Positions 1-12,818 of a stretch of DNA of 64,000 bases are shown here, piece by piece. The stretch's first letter is position 1. Each line of letters begins with the position of its first letter. Both the position numbers and the translations under genes were made by a program. Origin of the DNA: Henckelia pumila (Eukaryota; Streptophyta; Magnoliopsida; Lamiales; Gesneriaceae); NCBI RefSeq assembly GCF_033568475.1, contig NC_133123.1, positions 105,587,228 through 105,651,227 of the forward strand. Reading direction: 5' to 3'. The notes beneath the pieces are model-generated. The model had not been told where the DNA came from and did not search any database. It was given only the letters and a program-made list of their open reading frames with translations.

Positions 1-1280
1 CTAGAACGCAATTTACCTGGGAATAATCGAAGTCGTGAGTGATAAAGCAGGACTTTCTGACCTACTTCGAATTTTCTTCTAGAAATCATCTTGTCATAGA
101 AGGCCTTTGTCTTGTCCTTATAGATTTTTGAGCTGGCATATGCATCATTGTGTATCTCTTCTAATTCTTGCAACTGCAACTTTCGATGCTCTCCACTCTC
201 ATCCATATGCATGTTAAAGTTCTTGATAGCCCAATAAGCTCTGTGCTCCAATTCTACAGGCAGATGACATGGTTTCCCAAAAATCAGACGATATGGGGAC
301 ATGCCAATTGGCGTCTTAAACGCGGTTCTATAAGCCCACAGAGCATCATCCAATTGCAAGCTCCAGTCCTTCCTTGTCGCATTCACTGCTTTCTCTAAGA
401 TAGACTTGATCTCTCTGTTTGAAACCTCATCTTGACCATTGGATTGTGGATGGTATGCAATGGAGATCATGTGCGTCACATGGTACTTTTTCAGCAAACT
501 GGCCACAGTTCGGTTGCAAAAGTGCGTTCCTCTATCACCGATGATGGCTCGTGGAATCCCAATCCTAGAGAAAATATTGTGTTTGATAAACTCTGCAACC
601 ACTTTAGAATCATCAGTACGGGTGGCCTTTGCTTCCACCCATTTCGAGACATAATCCACAGCAAGCAATATATATATAAATCCATACGAACTAGGAAAAG
701 GTCCCATGAAGTCGATGCCCCAAACATCAAGGATTTCACAAACTAAAATAGGTTGCTGAGGCATCTCCTTGCACTGGGATATATTACCTGTATTTTGGCA
801 TTGAGTGCACAACTTACAGAAAATGTAAGCGTCTCGAAATAAGGATGACCAGAAAAATCCACAGTCTAACACCTTCTTCGCTGTTCTCTTCGCTCCAAAA
901 TGTCCACCACAAGCATATGAGTGAAAAAATGTGAGAATAGAGATTACCTTGCTTGCAGGTAGGCATCGTCGTATGACTTGATCAGCGTAGTATTTCCACA
1001 AGTAAGGATAATCCCACACAAAATAATTAGCATCGCTTCTCACTTTGTCCTTTTGCGCCTTGGAAAATTCAGAGGAGAACCCTTTAGTAACTAAATAATT
1101 CACAATATGTGCGTACCAGGGTAATTCTGTGCTTGTTGAAAACAGTTGCTCATAGGGAAATTCTTCTCGCAAGCTCAAATCCTCATCAATATGAACTAGA
1201 CGGTTCAAGTGGTCAGCGAATCGATTCTCTATTCTTCTTTTGTCCTTGATTTCCGCATCAAATTTGCTAAAGAGTAGTAT
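1..1280 (-). pseudogene. Athila integrase and distal RNase H (partial)
   Basis: Minus-strand translation in shifting frames gives an integrase. The HHCC zinc finger is readable: an H-x-H region near 880-925 ([13 protein letters not shown]) and a C-x2-C near 806-816 (CKLCTQC). The catalytic core has the first Asp in GIDFMGPF near 713, the second in IIGDRGTHF near 536, and the Glu in [11 protein letters not shown] near 410. The integrase joins retrotransposon cDNA to host DNA. Stop codons interrupt the reading frame, and the end is cut by the window edge. All three acidic residues are visible, but the protein cannot be made as one piece. Confidence 0.82.
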
Positions 1281-1288
1281 CCATCTTA

Positions 1289-3817
1289 TTAGCCTTGGTT
1301 TTGCCTCTTCTTCGCCATCACAAAATGAAGAGCTGCATGATCAGAATAAACAATAACTTTAGCACCAAGTAAATAAGAACGAAATTTTTCTAAATCAAAA
1401 ACTACAGTCAAAAGATCTTTTTCAGTAGTGGAATAATTACGTTGAGCATCTTTCAGAATACGCAAAGCGTAGTAGATAACATGCGATGTTTTCCCAAATT
1501 TTTGTCCCAAAACCGCTCGTACAGCATAGTCACTGGCATCACACATGATTTCAAATGGTTTGCTCCAGTCTGGTGGTTGGATAATTGGTGCCGAAGTCAA
1601 TGAGTCTTTAAGTTTGTCATAAGACATTTTGCATGGCTCATCAAATTCAAACGGCACATCTTTCTGCAACAGTTTGCACATAGGGGATGCGATCTTGGCG
1701 AAGTCCTGAATGTATCTCCTGTAAAAACCTGCATGGCCAAGAAAAGAACGCACTTCTCGCACATTTGCGGGGTAAGGTAGAGACTGAATAATATCAATTT
1801 TCGCTTTGTCTACTTCAATACCCTTAGATGAGACGACATGACCCAAAATAATATCTTTCCCAACCATAAAATGACACTTTTTAGAGTTTAAAACTAGGTT
1901 ATTTTCGACACACCTCTTAAGAACAAGAACAAGGTTAGACAGAAATTTTTCGAATAAATCACCGTAGACAGTAAAATCATCCATAAATACCTATAAGATA
2001 TGCTCAATAAAGTCATAAAAAATACTAACCATACACCGTTGAGATGTGGCTGGTGCATTACAGAGTCCAAAGGGCATACGTTGATATGCAAAGGTGCCGA
2101 ACGGGCAAGTGAATGTCGTCTTCTCCTGATCTTCTGGAGCAATCGCGATCTGAAAATAACCAGAATACACATAAAAAAAATAATAGTAAGAATGACATGC
2201 TAATATTTCAATCATTTGATCAATAAAGGGTAAAGGGAAGTGATCCTTTCGGGTTCCAGCATTTAGCTTCCTATAGTCTATACAAACCCTCCACCCATTT
2301 TGAATGCGGGTGGGAACCAATTCGTCATCCTTGTTCTTTACCACAGTAATCCCGGTTTTATTGGGAACCACTTGAACCGGACTGACCCACTGACTGTCAG
2401 AAATTGGGTAGATGACTCCAACTTCAAGGAGTTTCAGAATTTAAGCCTTCACCACCTCCATCATAGGTGGGTTCAACTTTCTTTGCGGCAGACGCGAGGG
2501 GTTCGCTCCTTCCTCCATCAGAATCCTATGAATACATGTAGAAGGGCTGATTCCCTTGATATCTGTTATGGTCCACCCAATAGCAGTCTTGTGCTCCTTT
2601 ATAACTTTGACTAGTTGCTCCTCTTGTTCGGCTTCCAAACTGTTGGAGATGATAACTGGTAATGTTTCTCCTTCTCTAGGAAAAACATACTTAAGATGTT
2701 TGGGAAGCATTTTCAGTTCAAACACTGGTGCCTGCAAAACAGATGGAAGGCGCCGAGTATTAGATATTGGCAAAGAGAGATAAGCATGATTACCTGACTG
2801 AAGTAACTCAGGAGCACTGTTCAGAATGTTCTTAATTTCTTGTGCTTCTTCACTTTGTCCAATTCCATCCTCATTCTGATGAATGGGTGCGATAATAGTC
2901 ACATCTAGCTCATCTTTTCCTGCATGCTCACAATATTCTTGTGCCAAGTTATCCACAATATTGACTGAATAAACACAATCATCACTGTTAGAAAATCTCA
3001 TGGCATCATAAATATTAAAATTTACAACCTCACCATCAAATTCCATAGTGAGTGTGCCACTGTGAACATCAATTTTAGTCATTGATGTTTTCAAGAATGG
3101 TCTGCCTAACAGAATAGGATTATTGTGATCACCGTTTTCCATGTCAAGCACATAAAAATTCGCAGGAAATACCAATTTATTTATTTGCACTAATACATCT
3201 TCCACTAATCCCCTAGGATATGCATTAGACCTATCAGCTAACTGTATGACAATTCCAGTTTTATTCAAAGGACCAAGTTTCAAGGACGCATAAATAGAGT
3301 ATGGAATAACATTGATCGATGCTCCTAGATCTAACATGGCCTTCTCAAGTCTAACATTCCCTATAATGCATGGAATAGAAAGCATACCTGGATCCTTGCA
3401 TTTTGTGGGCAATTTTCTTTGGATCACCACAGATACATTCTCACCTAATTCCACTTTCTGACAACCCTTCAGTGTTTGCTTCCTCTTTGCTATGCACAAT
3501 TCCTTCAAAAACTTTGCGTATCGAGGTACCTGCTTAATAGAATCTAGCAATAGAATGTTTATCTCACATCTACGAAAAGTTTCATAAAGTTCCTTTATGC
3601 CTTCATCTTTTCTAGACTCCTTAAGTGCTAAGGAAAAAGGGGCACATGCTTATATTTAGAGAGAGGCGGAAACTTACCTTTTGGCGCTCCTTCCTGAGTT
3701 GCTTCTCCATCATCCACTTTTGGCTCTTCCTTCTTTTTGTTCTTGGATGAAGCATCAACTTCTTTATCATTGACCTTTAACTCCTTCCCATTCCTTAGAG
3801 TAATTGCACTTGCGTTC
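1289..3817 (-). pseudogene. Athila protease-reverse transcriptase-RNase H, broken by stops
   Basis: Read right to left: a gag/protease linker (AITLRNGKEL, 3628-3817), a retropepsin domain (2441-3550, catalytic D-L-G-A-S and ILLGRPFL), then reverse transcriptase (1991-2371, WRVCIDYRKLN and RMPFGLCNAP), and palm/thumb plus RNase H (1289-1984). An in-frame TAG at 1991-1993 lies directly before the catalytic V-F-M-D-D motif, so the polymerase is cut next to its active site. A frameshift separates the linker from the protease near 3560-3630. Intact relatives have one continuous gag-pol ORF. This copy is a pseudogene split from its gag by the chromovirus at 3818. Confidence 0.85.
3813..3817. repeat. 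Target-site duplication CGTTC, left copy
   Basis: CGTTC lies directly left of the chromovirus LTR and recurs directly right of the other LTR at 12819-12823. Removing the element and one copy rejoins the Athila frame at the gag/protease boundary. Confidence 0.95.
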
Positions 3818-5946
3818 TGTAAGACCCAAAAGTTAATTATCTGGTAATTTGGCATAATTAGAATAATTATTGAGATGTTAAATAAAAATAATTATTTATG
3901 CCAAATAAATTAGAAAGTGTATTAAAAAAAAAATATTTATTTTTGAATATCGAGATTTAAACGATATAAAATACATATTAGAGCTAAAATAATACACGAG
4001 CGTTAAAATATCTGGACTGTGTCAAGTTGCCCAAATAATAATTAAATAAAGGACACACACACCCTTACATATATACATATCCACGCTTCATACAAAAGCT
4101 AAGGAAAGAAAAAGAAAAGAGAAGTCATCCCCAAATCCCGTCACTCCCGTCACCCCTCTGCGCAGCTCCGGTAAATTGCCCATAACTTCTTCGTTCGGAG
4201 TCCAAAATTCGATTCGTTTGTTGGGTTTTCTTCCTTACATCCGTGGCTTCGATTCAAGCTAAGAAGCGATGAATTTGATGCCCGTTTGAGCCCGAATCGA
4301 GCTACTTTCAGAAGCTAGACGTGCTGCTATTTTCTGCTGCGTTTCTTCAGGTAAGAAAGCTTCGATCTCAGAGTCTTTTAGACAATAATTCTGCTGTATT
4401 TCTGCTGTATCTCGAAGCTTATAGATAGCTGAACCTTCCCCTGTTCATTCAGTTCATTTCCAGCCTTTTCCGGTGAGTTTTCCGGCGAGCTCGAAGGCTG
4501 TCCCGGTCCAGCTAGTTTAGCTTCGAGTTGTGATGTTTTAATCCCTTCTTCCAGCCTTGAGCGTGAGTTTCCAACTGGTTTAGTTGAGGTATAGTGGGCT
4601 GCTCGATATTGGGATTTTACCCGCTTGGATTTAATTTGATTTCGTTGGTTATATCGCATCGTTTTGATATATATTGGAATATTAATTGTGTTGTAGGCCG
4701 AAACTTTGGGAATTAGAGTTGAGGACCTTCGTTTGAATTGGTATAGGTATGTTACGGTTGGTAACATACAACGATAAAAATATAAATATTGTTTTGCCGA
4801 TATTATGTTGATTACGTGAACTATATGGATTATGTGAATTTAAATGCCTCGTTGTTTATATGTTAAATTATTTGATATATTTTGTGGCATTTAGAATAGG
4901 GCATGATATTCACTACGTCACACGTTGAGCCCTATCATTCTTGTTACCCGTTATCATGTTGTATTGTACTCTGGGCACACGCATTGTTATTTCGGGAATC
5001 AGCTGGTGGCTTTTTATGCCTAGTATCCCTGAGACCGAAATTATGATTGTCTATTCCTTGATGCATTTTCTGTGTGATATGCACTTGGAATCTTGACATC
5101 GTATGTTGTTCGTTATTGTGCCTATCTGTTGTATCGTTATCAGCTGTATGGAGGCCGAGTCGTGGGTGTTTAATTTCACCCAGCACGACATACCTCGCAT
5201 ACTTGGCAGGGCGGTTTAGTTACATGACGATGTAGCTCCCCTGTGTTCTAGCTCGAGCATTGTTCCAGTTGTTATCGTACCGTTTGTTGGCTCCTGTTAT
5301 CCCGTTTACTTTGAGCCCAGTTCATGCATTGCGTACTACATTTTATAATGTGTTTATGCATAGTTTATATGTTTTGTTGTTGTTGCCTAACTGTTTCATA
5401 CCAGAATCCTAACCTCAGTTAATTCTGGGGGGCTACTGTGGCTGCTGTTTGGCACCATGATAGGCTACCCAAGTGACTTTTCAGCACCAGGCGGAGGGTC
5501 CGCTGGCGGAGCTCGTTGAGGAGGTTGGATCATGTCTTGTCTCCCAGTTATATTATGTATTATCGGAGTTATATTATGTATTATGTTAGAGTCATTTTTA
5601 TATTCTCCGGGGAGATGCCCCGATGTATTTGTGTTGTATTTGAGAGTTCCTGCTATGTTTTAAATTATTATCAAGCCTTGTCGGCTCAGGTATGTGTTAA
5701 CTGTTTTAATTTGTTTTCGTGCCTGGCCGGCACATGGTTGTGTGATGTTTAAGTTTGTTGAGTTCCTAGTTTTAGTTATTTTAAATAAACTGTTGTCTGT
5801 GTATTTTGGGATGTCCTACTTACGGGGAGGTCATGCCGAAATTTTTATAGGCCCAAAATTTATTTTAAATCGTTTTTCCGCTACTTTGACTTCTAATTAT
5901 TTGTTTGTATGATAATTAAATGTAATTAGAGTAACCGGGCCTCACA
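3818..5946 (+). repeat. 5' LTR of the chromovirus
   Basis: 2129 bp, TG...CA ends. A TATA-like stretch sits near 4065-4078, and an AATAAA at 5784-5789 could serve as the polyadenylation signal. The block AGGTCATGCCGAA near 5830 is shared with the solo LTR at 56987-62355, marking the same lineage. Small reading frames inside it are duplicated in the other LTR and are not genes. Confidence 0.96.
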
Positions 5947-5949
5947 TCA

Positions 5950-5961
5950 TGGTATCAGAGC
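5950..5961 (+). other. Primer-binding site, initiator tRNA-Met type
   Basis: TGGTATCAGAGC begins three bases after the LTR. It is the usual match to the 3' end of plant initiator tRNA-Met, which primes minus-strand DNA synthesis. Confidence 0.9.
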
Positions 5962-6117
5962 ATAAACTGGGATATGCTCAAACTAGAGTCTAGGACACTC
6001 GAGTCTAGACACTAAAGTTGATTTTTGCGCTTGTTGTTGCTACTTTTCAGCATGTTTATGTGCATATGTGATATGTTTATTTTCATTCTAATTCTTATTA
6101 TGATTTATATTTATAGA

Positions 6118-6710
6118 ATGGCTGAAAGTGGTAATAATGCTGAACGTGGGCGTGGTCGTGGGAGACCTCGCATTGATGTTAATACCGAGGTTAATCAAGC
6201 TACTGGACGATTGGAACAACTTAGGATGGATGAGTTAGTTGCCCGTTTCCATACCATGCGTCCACCTCGTTATTTTGGTAATGAGGGACCTGAAAAAGCT
6301 GAAATCTGGATTACCGAGATTGAAGATCTCTTTGATTTGATTGAATATCCGTCGGCGCAACGTTTGAAGCTAGCACTCCATCAGTTGAAGGATCGTGCTA
6401 AGATGTGGTGGGCTACTACCTTGATGACTTTGGAATCTCAGAAAGTAACACCGTCTTGGGATGTATTCAAGCTGAAGTTCAGGGAAATTTATTGTCCTCC
6501 ATCATTCTATAGTGTCAAATCAACTGAATTCCATAACTTGAAACAAGGAAATATGTCGGTGCAAGACTATGCTGATACTTTTTACGAACTGTTGAAGTAT
6601 GCTCCTCATGTTGCTGCTAGTCAGGGAGCTATTGTTGAAAGCTTCACTGAAGGATTAGATGATCGCTTGCATCCATTTGTCTCGACTGGAAAGCCAATGA
6701 ATATCCCGAA
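6118..6710 (+). pseudogene. Chromovirus gag capsid region, frameshifted near its end
   Basis: Starting from the ATG at 6118 (MAESGNNAERGRGRGR) the frame encodes a plant retrotransposon Gag capsid domain with typical wording (PPRYFGNEGPEKAEIWI, LKDRAKMWW, FKLKFREIY). Gag forms the virus-like particle. The family keeps gag and pol in one frame. Here the sequence switches frame at about 6706-6708, and the matching downstream residues continue in the next frame. This fits loss of a single base or a sequencing error. The capsid frame itself runs on as unrelated sequence to 7182. An upstream ATG at 6025 gives a hydrophobic leader and is less likely as the start. Confidence 0.88.
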
Positions 6711-6713
6711 GCT

Positions 6714-9700
6714 GTGGAATTGGCAAAAAGGGCTGAGGCAAGTTTTCGAAGGAGAGGTGGAAACAAGACTCCTATCCAGCACCAATCTGGCAAGCAATCT
6801 TCAAGTCATTTTAGTACTTCATCTTTACGTCCAAAAGGGAAACAATTCAAGAAATCTGGCTCTAGTTCTACTAGTTCTGAAGGTTCTGGAAAGCAGAGTG
6901 GACAACGCTACACTGGTCCTTATTGTGATAACTGCGGTGGGAAACATTTCAGCAATCAATGTGTGGGAGTTCAAGGACTTTGCAATGTTTGTGGCAGACC
7001 AGGACACTTTGCTCGAGTTTGCCCCAGTCAGACAGGAAAATCAGTGCAGGCAGGTGGTGGAACACCTAGTGGCAAATTTTCTGCACCATCCCACTCTTCT
7101 CAGCAGTCGAGCAGGCCACATCAGCAATCAAGAGGTCCAGGTGGTCAGCAAAATCAGCCACCAGTTCGTGTATTTGCCTTGACAGAGGACGAGGCACAGG
7201 CAGCTCCAGGTACTGTAATTACTGGTAATTGCACTCTATGTGGTTTTACAGCACGAGTACTCTTTGATACGGGAGCATCACATTCGTTTATCTCTCATGC
7301 ATTTATCGCTTCGCATGATCTTTGCACCACTAGTATGAATGGAAATTTATCAGTTGCTACTCCAATGGGAAGAATGATCATAACTGATAATGTTGTGTTT
7401 AATGCGGTGTTGCTCTATGCTGATAATGTGTTGTACCTGAATCTTATAGTCCTACCTATGCATGATTTCGATTGTATTGTGGGTATGGATGTTCTAACTT
7501 CTAATAAAGCCACTGTCGATTGTTATAGAGGAATAGTTCGATTTAGACCTAGTTTTGCTCCTAAATGGAATTTCTATGGTCGAGGTTCACGAGCTAAGAT
7601 TCCTTTAGTCTCTTCTATCGAAATGACTCGTCTGTTGGACTCAGGAAATGAAGGTTTTCTTGTTTATGCTGTCGATCTGTCTCAAGGTGAGCGGTCAATA
7701 TCTGACATTCCTGTTGTCTGTGAATTTTCTGATGTATTTCCTGAGGAAATTCCTGGATTTCCACCAGAACGAGAAGTTGAGTTCAGTATAGAACTGATGC
7801 CAGGAACTGAACCTATATCTCGAGCACCGTATCGATTAGCTCCTGTTGAGTTAAAAGAATTGAAAGAACAGTTACAGGAATTGTTGAGTAAAGGTTATAT
7901 TCGCCCAAGTTCTTCACCTTGGGGTGCTCCTGTTCTTTTTGTTAAAAAGAAAGATGGCACGATGAGAATGTGTATTGATTACAGACAATTGAATAAGTCA
8001 ACCATCAAGAATAAATATCCACTTCCAAGAATTGATGACTTGTTTGATCAGTTACAAGGTACGGCGGTGTATTCCAAGATTGATCTTCGCTCTGGATATC
8101 ACCAAGTACGAGTTAGACAACAAGATGTTACAAAAACAGCATTTCGCACTAGATATGGACACTTTGAATTTTTAGTTATGCCTTTTGGTTTGACTAATGC
8201 TCCTGCTATTTTCATGGACTTGATGAATCGTGTATTCAGAAAATATCTCGATAAGTTTGTCATTGTTTTCATCGACGATATTCTTATTTATTCTAAGTCC
8301 GAAGAAGAACACGCCAAGCACTTGAGGTTAATTCTTCGAATTCTTCAAAAGAAACAATTATATGCAAAGTTGTCCAAGTGTGAATTCTGGCTAGACAGAG
8401 TTGTCTTTCTAGGCCATGTTATCTCTGAACATGGTATTTCTGTTGATCCAAGTAAAGTAGAAGCAGTATTGAATTGGCCAAGACCGACGAATGTGCCAGA
8501 GATTCGGAGTTTTATGGGTTTAGCTGGTTATTATCGTAGATTCATTGAAGGATTCTCAAAGATTGCTAAACCTATCACTTTGTTGACTCAGAAAAATCAG
8601 AAATTCATTTGGTCTGATGAATGTGAGTCAAGTTTTGTTGAGTTGAAGAAGAGATTGACTTCTGCACCAGTACTTACAATTCCAAGTGGTTCTGGAGGAT
8701 TTGTTGTTTGCACAGATGCTTCGTCTCGAGGATTAGGTTGTGTCTTGATGCAACATGGCAGAGTAGTGGCTTATGGTTCTCGTCAGTTGAAGACACATGA
8801 ATCTAGATATCCTGTTCATGATTTGGAATTGGCTGCTATTGTCTTTGCTCTAAAAGTCTGGAGACATTATCTATTTGGAGAACAATTTGTAATTTATTCA
8901 GATCATAAGAGTCTCAAATATTTATTTTCTCAATCTGATTTGAATATGAGACAAAGACGTTGGATGGATCTGTTGAAAGATTATGATTGTGAGATCCAAT
9001 ATCAGCCGGGAAAAGTGAATGTCATTGCTGATGCTTTGAGTCGTAAAGTCGATAATGATGCTCAACTCTCCTCAATCTATATTTCTAAGTTGCACGAGGA
9101 TATCTGCACTTCTGGTTTGAATTTTCAGATTCAAGGGAATGCTATCTGTGTTTCTCAGATTTCTGTTGAACCTGAGTTAATTCAGATTATTAAAGCTGCC
9201 CAAAAGTCAGATGATCAGATCCAGAAGTCTTATGATTTAGTGACTCAAGGACATCAATCTGGATTTTCAATTTATTTAGATGACTCTCTTCGATTGAATG
9301 GAAGATTAGTTGTCCCAGATATTCCTGACTTGCGCACAGCCATCCTTAATGAAGCTCATTGCACTCGTTATAGCATTCACCCAGGAGGCAAGAAAATGTA
9401 TCATATTCTCAGACCTCAATTTTGGTGGAAGAACATGAAGAAGGATGTAGCTGAGTTTGTATCTCGTTGTATGGTCTGTCAGCAAGTCAAGGCAGAATGT
9501 ATGAGACCAGGAGGATTACTGCACAGTCTTGAAGTTCCTCAGTGGAACTGGGAACATGTGGCTATGGATTTTGTCACTCATTTGCCACGTACTTCTCGTC
9601 ACTTCGATGTCATTTGGGTAGTGGTTGATAGATTGTCCAAGTCAGCTCACTTTATTCCGTATGAAAGGACTTACTCGTATAAGAAAATGGCTCGTCTGTT

Positions 9701-10607
9701 TATTGAGAATATTGTGAGACTACATGGAGTTCCAGTTGCAATAGTCTCGGATCGTGACCCTAGATTTACTTCAAAGTTTTGGACTAGCTTCCAAAAAGAA
9801 ATGGGTACACGACTTGCGATGAGTACTGCATACCATCCTCATACCGATGGTCAAACTGAGCGTACAATCCAAACTCTTGAGGATTTGCTTAGAGCTGTAG
9901 TTATGGATTTTAAAGAGAGTTGGCAAGAAGCTTTACCATTAGCGGAATTTTCTTACAATAACAGTTTCCAAGTGACTATAGGCATGGCTCCTTTTGAAGC
10001 TTTGTATGGTCGCAGATGTAGATCACCGCTCTGTTGGGATGAGTTCGGTGAAAAGCAATTGACTGGACCCGAGATTGTTCAGGAAATGCATGACAAAGTT
10101 CAGTTGATACGTCAAAGAATGAAAGCTGCCCAAGATCGACAAACAAGCTATGCGAATAAACGTCGTCGACCTTTGGAATTTCAAGTTGATGATTTTGTAT
10201 TTCTAAAAATATCACCGTTTAGAGGCGTTGTTCGTTTTGGTATGAGAGGTAAGTTGTCACCTCGATACATTGGTCCTTATAGAATTGTTGAACGTATTGG
10301 GCCTTGTTCTTATCGGTTGGAGTTGCCACAATCTTTGGATGGCATCCACGATGTGTTTCATGTATCTATGTTGCGTAAGTATGAGCCTGATCCGTCTCAT
10401 GTCATTCAGCCTGATGAGGTTGAACTCGATCCAGCATTGTCTTATACTGAGTATCCTATGTCTGTCTTGGATCGCAAGGAGAAAGTTCTTCGCAACAAAG
10501 TTGTACCACTAGTTCGAGTTCAGTGGTCGAGGCATGGGGTAGAGGAATCTACTTGGGAGACAGAGGAGAAGATAAGAACTTCTTATCCATATTTGTTTGA
10601 TTCCTAG
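6714..10607 (+). CDS. Chromovirus nucleocapsid-Pol polyprotein (protease, RT, RNase H, integrase, chromodomain-like tail)
   Basis: A 1297-codon open frame. In order: basic Gag tail with a CCHC knuckle ([14 protein letters not shown], residues 90-103), retropepsin (FDTGASHS, Asp near 185), RT (FIDDIL active site at 519-522), RNase H (TDASSRGLG), and integrase with the HHCC finger ([17 protein letters not shown]), Asp in MDFVTHLP, Asp in VSDRDPRF and Glu in DGQTERTIQ. The end ([19 protein letters not shown]) resembles the chromodomain-like tail of Tekay/Del elements, which is thought to guide insertion into heterochromatin. No internal stop is present. Codon 6714 is GTG and not a true start; the frame should be joined to gag but is offset by one base. 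Confidence 0.95.
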   Translation: MELAKRAEASFRRRGGNKTPIQHQSGKQSSSHFSTSSLRPKGKQFKKSGSSSTSSEGSGKQSGQRYTGPYCDNCGGKHFSNQCVGVQGLCNVCGRPGHFARVCPSQTGKSVQAGGGTPSGKFSAPSHSSQQSSRPHQQSRGPGGQQNQPPVRVFALTEDEAQAAPGTVITGNCTLCGFTARVLFDTGASHSFISHAFIASHDLCTTSMNGNLSVATPMGRMIITDNVVFNAVLLYADNVLYLNLIVLPMHDFDCIVGMDVLTSNKATVDCYRGIVRFRPSFAPKWNFYGRGSRAKIPLVSSIEMTRLLDSGNEGFLVYAVDLSQGERSISDIPVVCEFSDVFPEEIPGFPPEREVEFSIELMPGTEPISRAPYRLAPVELKELKEQLQELLSKGYIRPSSSPWGAPVLFVKKKDGTMRMCIDYRQLNKSTIKNKYPLPRIDDLFDQLQGTAVYSKIDLRSGYHQVRVRQQDVTKTAFRTRYGHFEFLVMPFGLTNAPAIFMDLMNRVFRKYLDKFVIVFIDDILIYSKSEEEHAKHLRLILRILQKKQLYAKLSKCEFWLDRVVFLGHVISEHGISVDPSKVEAVLNWPRPTNVPEIRSFMGLAGYYRRFIEGFSKIAKPITLLTQKNQKFIWSDECESSFVELKKRLTSAPVLTIPSGSGGFVVCTDASSRGLGCVLMQHGRVVAYGSRQLKTHESRYPVHDLELAAIVFALKVWRHYLFGEQFVIYSDHKSLKYLFSQSDLNMRQRRWMDLLKDYDCEIQYQPGKVNVIADALSRKVDNDAQLSSIYISKLHEDICTSGLNFQIQGNAICVSQISVEPELIQIIKAAQKSDDQIQKSYDLVTQGHQSGFSIYLDDSLRLNGRLVVPDIPDLRTAILNEAHCTRYSIHPGGKKMYHILRPQFWWKNMKKDVAEFVSRCMVCQQVKAECMRPGGLLHSLEVPQWNWEHVAMDFVTHLPRTSRHFDVIWVVVDRLSKSAHFIPYERTYSYKKMARLFIENIVRLHGVPVAIVSDRDPRFTSKFWTSFQKEMGTRLAMSTAYHPHTDGQTERTIQTLEDLLRAVVMDFKESWQEALPLAEFSYNNSFQVTIGMAPFEALYGRRCRSPLCWDEFGEKQLTGPEIVQEMHDKVQLIRQRMKAAQDRQTSYANKRRRPLEFQVDDFVFLKISPFRGVVRFGMRGKLSPRYIGPYRIVERIGPCSYRLELPQSLDGIHDVFHVSMLRKYEPDPSHVIQPDEVELDPALSYTEYPMSVLDRKEKVLRNKVVPLVRVQWSRHGVEESTWETEEKIRTSYPYLFDS

Positions 10608-10680
10608 CATAGAATTGTGGTGTCTTGCGTTTCAGATGTATGTGTGTAAACTGAAATTTCGAGGACGAAATTTGTTTTTT

Positions 10681-10693
10681 AGTGGTGGAGAAA
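10681..10693 (+). other. Polypurine tract
   Basis: AGTGGTGGAGAAA abuts the 3' LTR. The stretch GAGGACGAAATTTG just upstream is typical of chromoviruses. It primes plus-strand DNA synthesis. Confidence 0.85.
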
Positions 10694-12818
10694 TGTAAGA
10701 CCCAAAAGTTAATTATCTGGTAATTTGGCATAATTAGAATAATTATTGAGATGTTAAATAAAAATAATTATTTATGCCAAATAAATTAGAAAGTGTATTA
10801 AAAAAATATTTATTTTTGAATATCGAGATTTAAACGATATAAAATACATATTAGAGCTAAAATAATACACGAGCGTTAAAATATCTGGACTGTGTCAAGT
10901 TGCCCAAATAATAATTAAATAAAGGACACACACACCCTTACATATATACATATCCACGCTTCATACAAAAGCTAAGGAAAGAAAAAGAAAAGAGAAGTCA
11001 TCCCCAAATCCCGTCACTCCCGTCACCCCTCTGCGCAGCTCCGGTAAATTGCCCATAACTTCTTCGTTCGGAGTCCAAAATTCGATTCGTTTGTTGGGTT
11101 TTCTTCCTTACATCCGTGGATTCGATTCAAGCTAAGAAGCGATGAATTTGATGCCCGTTTGAGCCCGAATCGAGCTACTTTCAGAAGCTAGACGTGCTGC
11201 TATTTTCTGCTGCGTTTCTTCAGGTAAGAAAGCTTCGATCTCAGAGTCTTTTAGACAATAATTCTGCTGTATTTCTGCTGTATCTCGAAGCTTATAGATA
11301 GCTGAACCTTCCCCTGTTCATTCAGTTCATTTCCAGCCTTTTCCGGTGAGTTTTCCGGCGAGCTCGAAGGCTGTCCCGGTCCAGCTAGTTTAGCTTCGAG
11401 TTGTGATGTTTTAATCCCTTCTTCCAGCCTTGAGCGTGAGTTTCCAACTGGTTTAGTTGAGGTATATGGGCTGCTCGATATTGGGATTTTACCCGCTTGG
11501 ATTTAATTTGATTTCGTTGGTTATATCGCATCGTTTTGATATATATTGGAATATTAATTGTGTTGTAGGCCGAAACTTTGGGAATTAGAGTTGAGGACCT
11601 TCGTTTGAATTGGTATAGGTATGTTACGGTTGGTAACATACAACGATAAAAATATAAATATTGTTTTGCCGATATTATGTTGATTACGTGAACTATATGG
11701 ATTATGTGAATTTAAATGCCTCGTTGTTTATATGTTAAATTATTTGATATATTTTGTGGCATTTAGAATAGGGCATGATATTCACTACGTCACACGTTGA
11801 GCCCTATCATTCTTGTTACCCGTTATCATGTTGTATTGTACTCTGGGCACACGCATTGTTATTTCGGGAATCAGCTGGTGGCTTTTTATGCCTAGTATCC
11901 CTGAGACCGAAATTATGATTGTCTATTCCTTGATGCATTTTCTGTGTGATATGCACTTGGAATCTTGACATCGTATGTTGTTCGTTATTGTGCCTATCTG
12001 TTGTATCGTTATCAGCTGTATGGAGGCCAAGTCGTGGGTGTTTAATTTCACCCAGCACGACATACCTCGCATACTTGGCAGGGCGGTTTAGTTACATGAC
12101 GATGTAGCTCCCCTGTGTTCTAGCTCGAGCATTGTTCCAGTTGTTATCGTACCGTTTGTTGGCTCCTGTTATCCCGTTTACTTTGAGCCCAGTTCATGCA
12201 TTGCGTACTACATTTTATAATGTGTTTATGCATAGTTTATATGTTTTGTTGTTGTTGCCTAACTGTTTCATACCAGAATCCTAACCTCAGTTAATTCTGG
12301 GGGGCTACTGTGGCTGCTGTTTGGCACCATGGTAGGCTACCCAAGTGACTTTTCAGCACCAGGCGGAGGGTCCGCTGGCGGAGCTCGTTGAGGAGGTTGG
12401 ATCATGTCTTGTCTCCCAGTTATATTATGTATTATCGGAGTTATATTATGTATTATGTTAGAGTCATTTTTATATTCTCCGGGGAGATGCCCCGATGTAT
12501 TTGTGTTGTATTTGAGAGTTCCTGCTATGTTTTAAATTATTATCAAGCCTTGTCGGCTCAGGTATGTGTTAACTGTTTTAATTTGTTTTCGTGCCTGGCC
12601 GGCACATGGTTGTGTGATGTTTAAGTTTGTTGAGTTCCTAGTTTTAGTTATTTTAAATAAACTGTTGTCTGTGTATTTTGGGATGTCCTACTTACGGGGA
12701 GGTCATGCCGAAATTTTTATAGGCCCAAAATTTATTTTAAATCGTTTTTCCGCTACTTTGACTTCTAATTATTTGTTTGTATGATAATTAAATGTAATTA
12801 GAGTAACCGGGCCTCACA
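10694..12818 (+). repeat. 3' LTR of the chromovirus
   Basis: 2125 bp, almost identical to 3818-5946. It lacks three bases of an A-run and one G. It ends CTCACA and is followed by CGTTC (12819-12823), the second TSD copy. Confidence 0.96.

Larger units (their letters stand above)
1..3817 (-). mobile_element. Athila-type Ty3/gypsy element, pol half (outer element, left part)
   Basis: The minus strand reads, from right to left, protease, reverse transcriptase, RNase H and integrase, the Ty3/gypsy order. The wording of RT (VRSFLGHAGFYRR, PIIQPPDW, FEIMCDASD) and the tRNA-Asp-like primer site at the other end of the element point to the Athila/Calypso lineage. The left LTR and any env-like ORF lie outside the window. 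A young chromovirus inserted at 3818 splits the element, and the rest continues at 12824-15629. The 5-bp CGTTC flank is present on both sides of that insertion. Several stops and frameshifts show the element is dead. Confidence 0.9.
3818..12818 (+). mobile_element. Complete Tekay/Del-type chromovirus (Ty3/gypsy), very young
   Basis: The 9001-bp element has two nearly identical long LTRs beginning TGTAAGACCC and ending CTCACA, a primer site, gag, pol, a polypurine tract and a perfect 5-bp TSD. Pol order is protease-RT-RNase H-integrase followed by a chromodomain-like tail, as in the Tekay/Del lineage. By eye the LTRs differ by three substitutions (4247, 5157, 5460 in the left copy) and two small indels. 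That implies an insertion age of only tens of thousands of years at commonly used plant rates. A one-base frameshift in gag is its only obvious coding defect. Confidence 0.96.

Noticed and set aside
432..746. Plus-strand frames opposite the Athila integrase
   Set aside because: Shadow of the minus-strand integrase, whose catalytic motifs are readable.
4378..5912. Small open frames inside the chromovirus LTR, repeated at 11385-12784
   Set aside because: They recur unchanged because the LTRs are copies; no protein family features and several overlap on both strands.
6825..7007. Minus-strand frame in gag
   Set aside because: Shadow of the nucleocapsid coding region.
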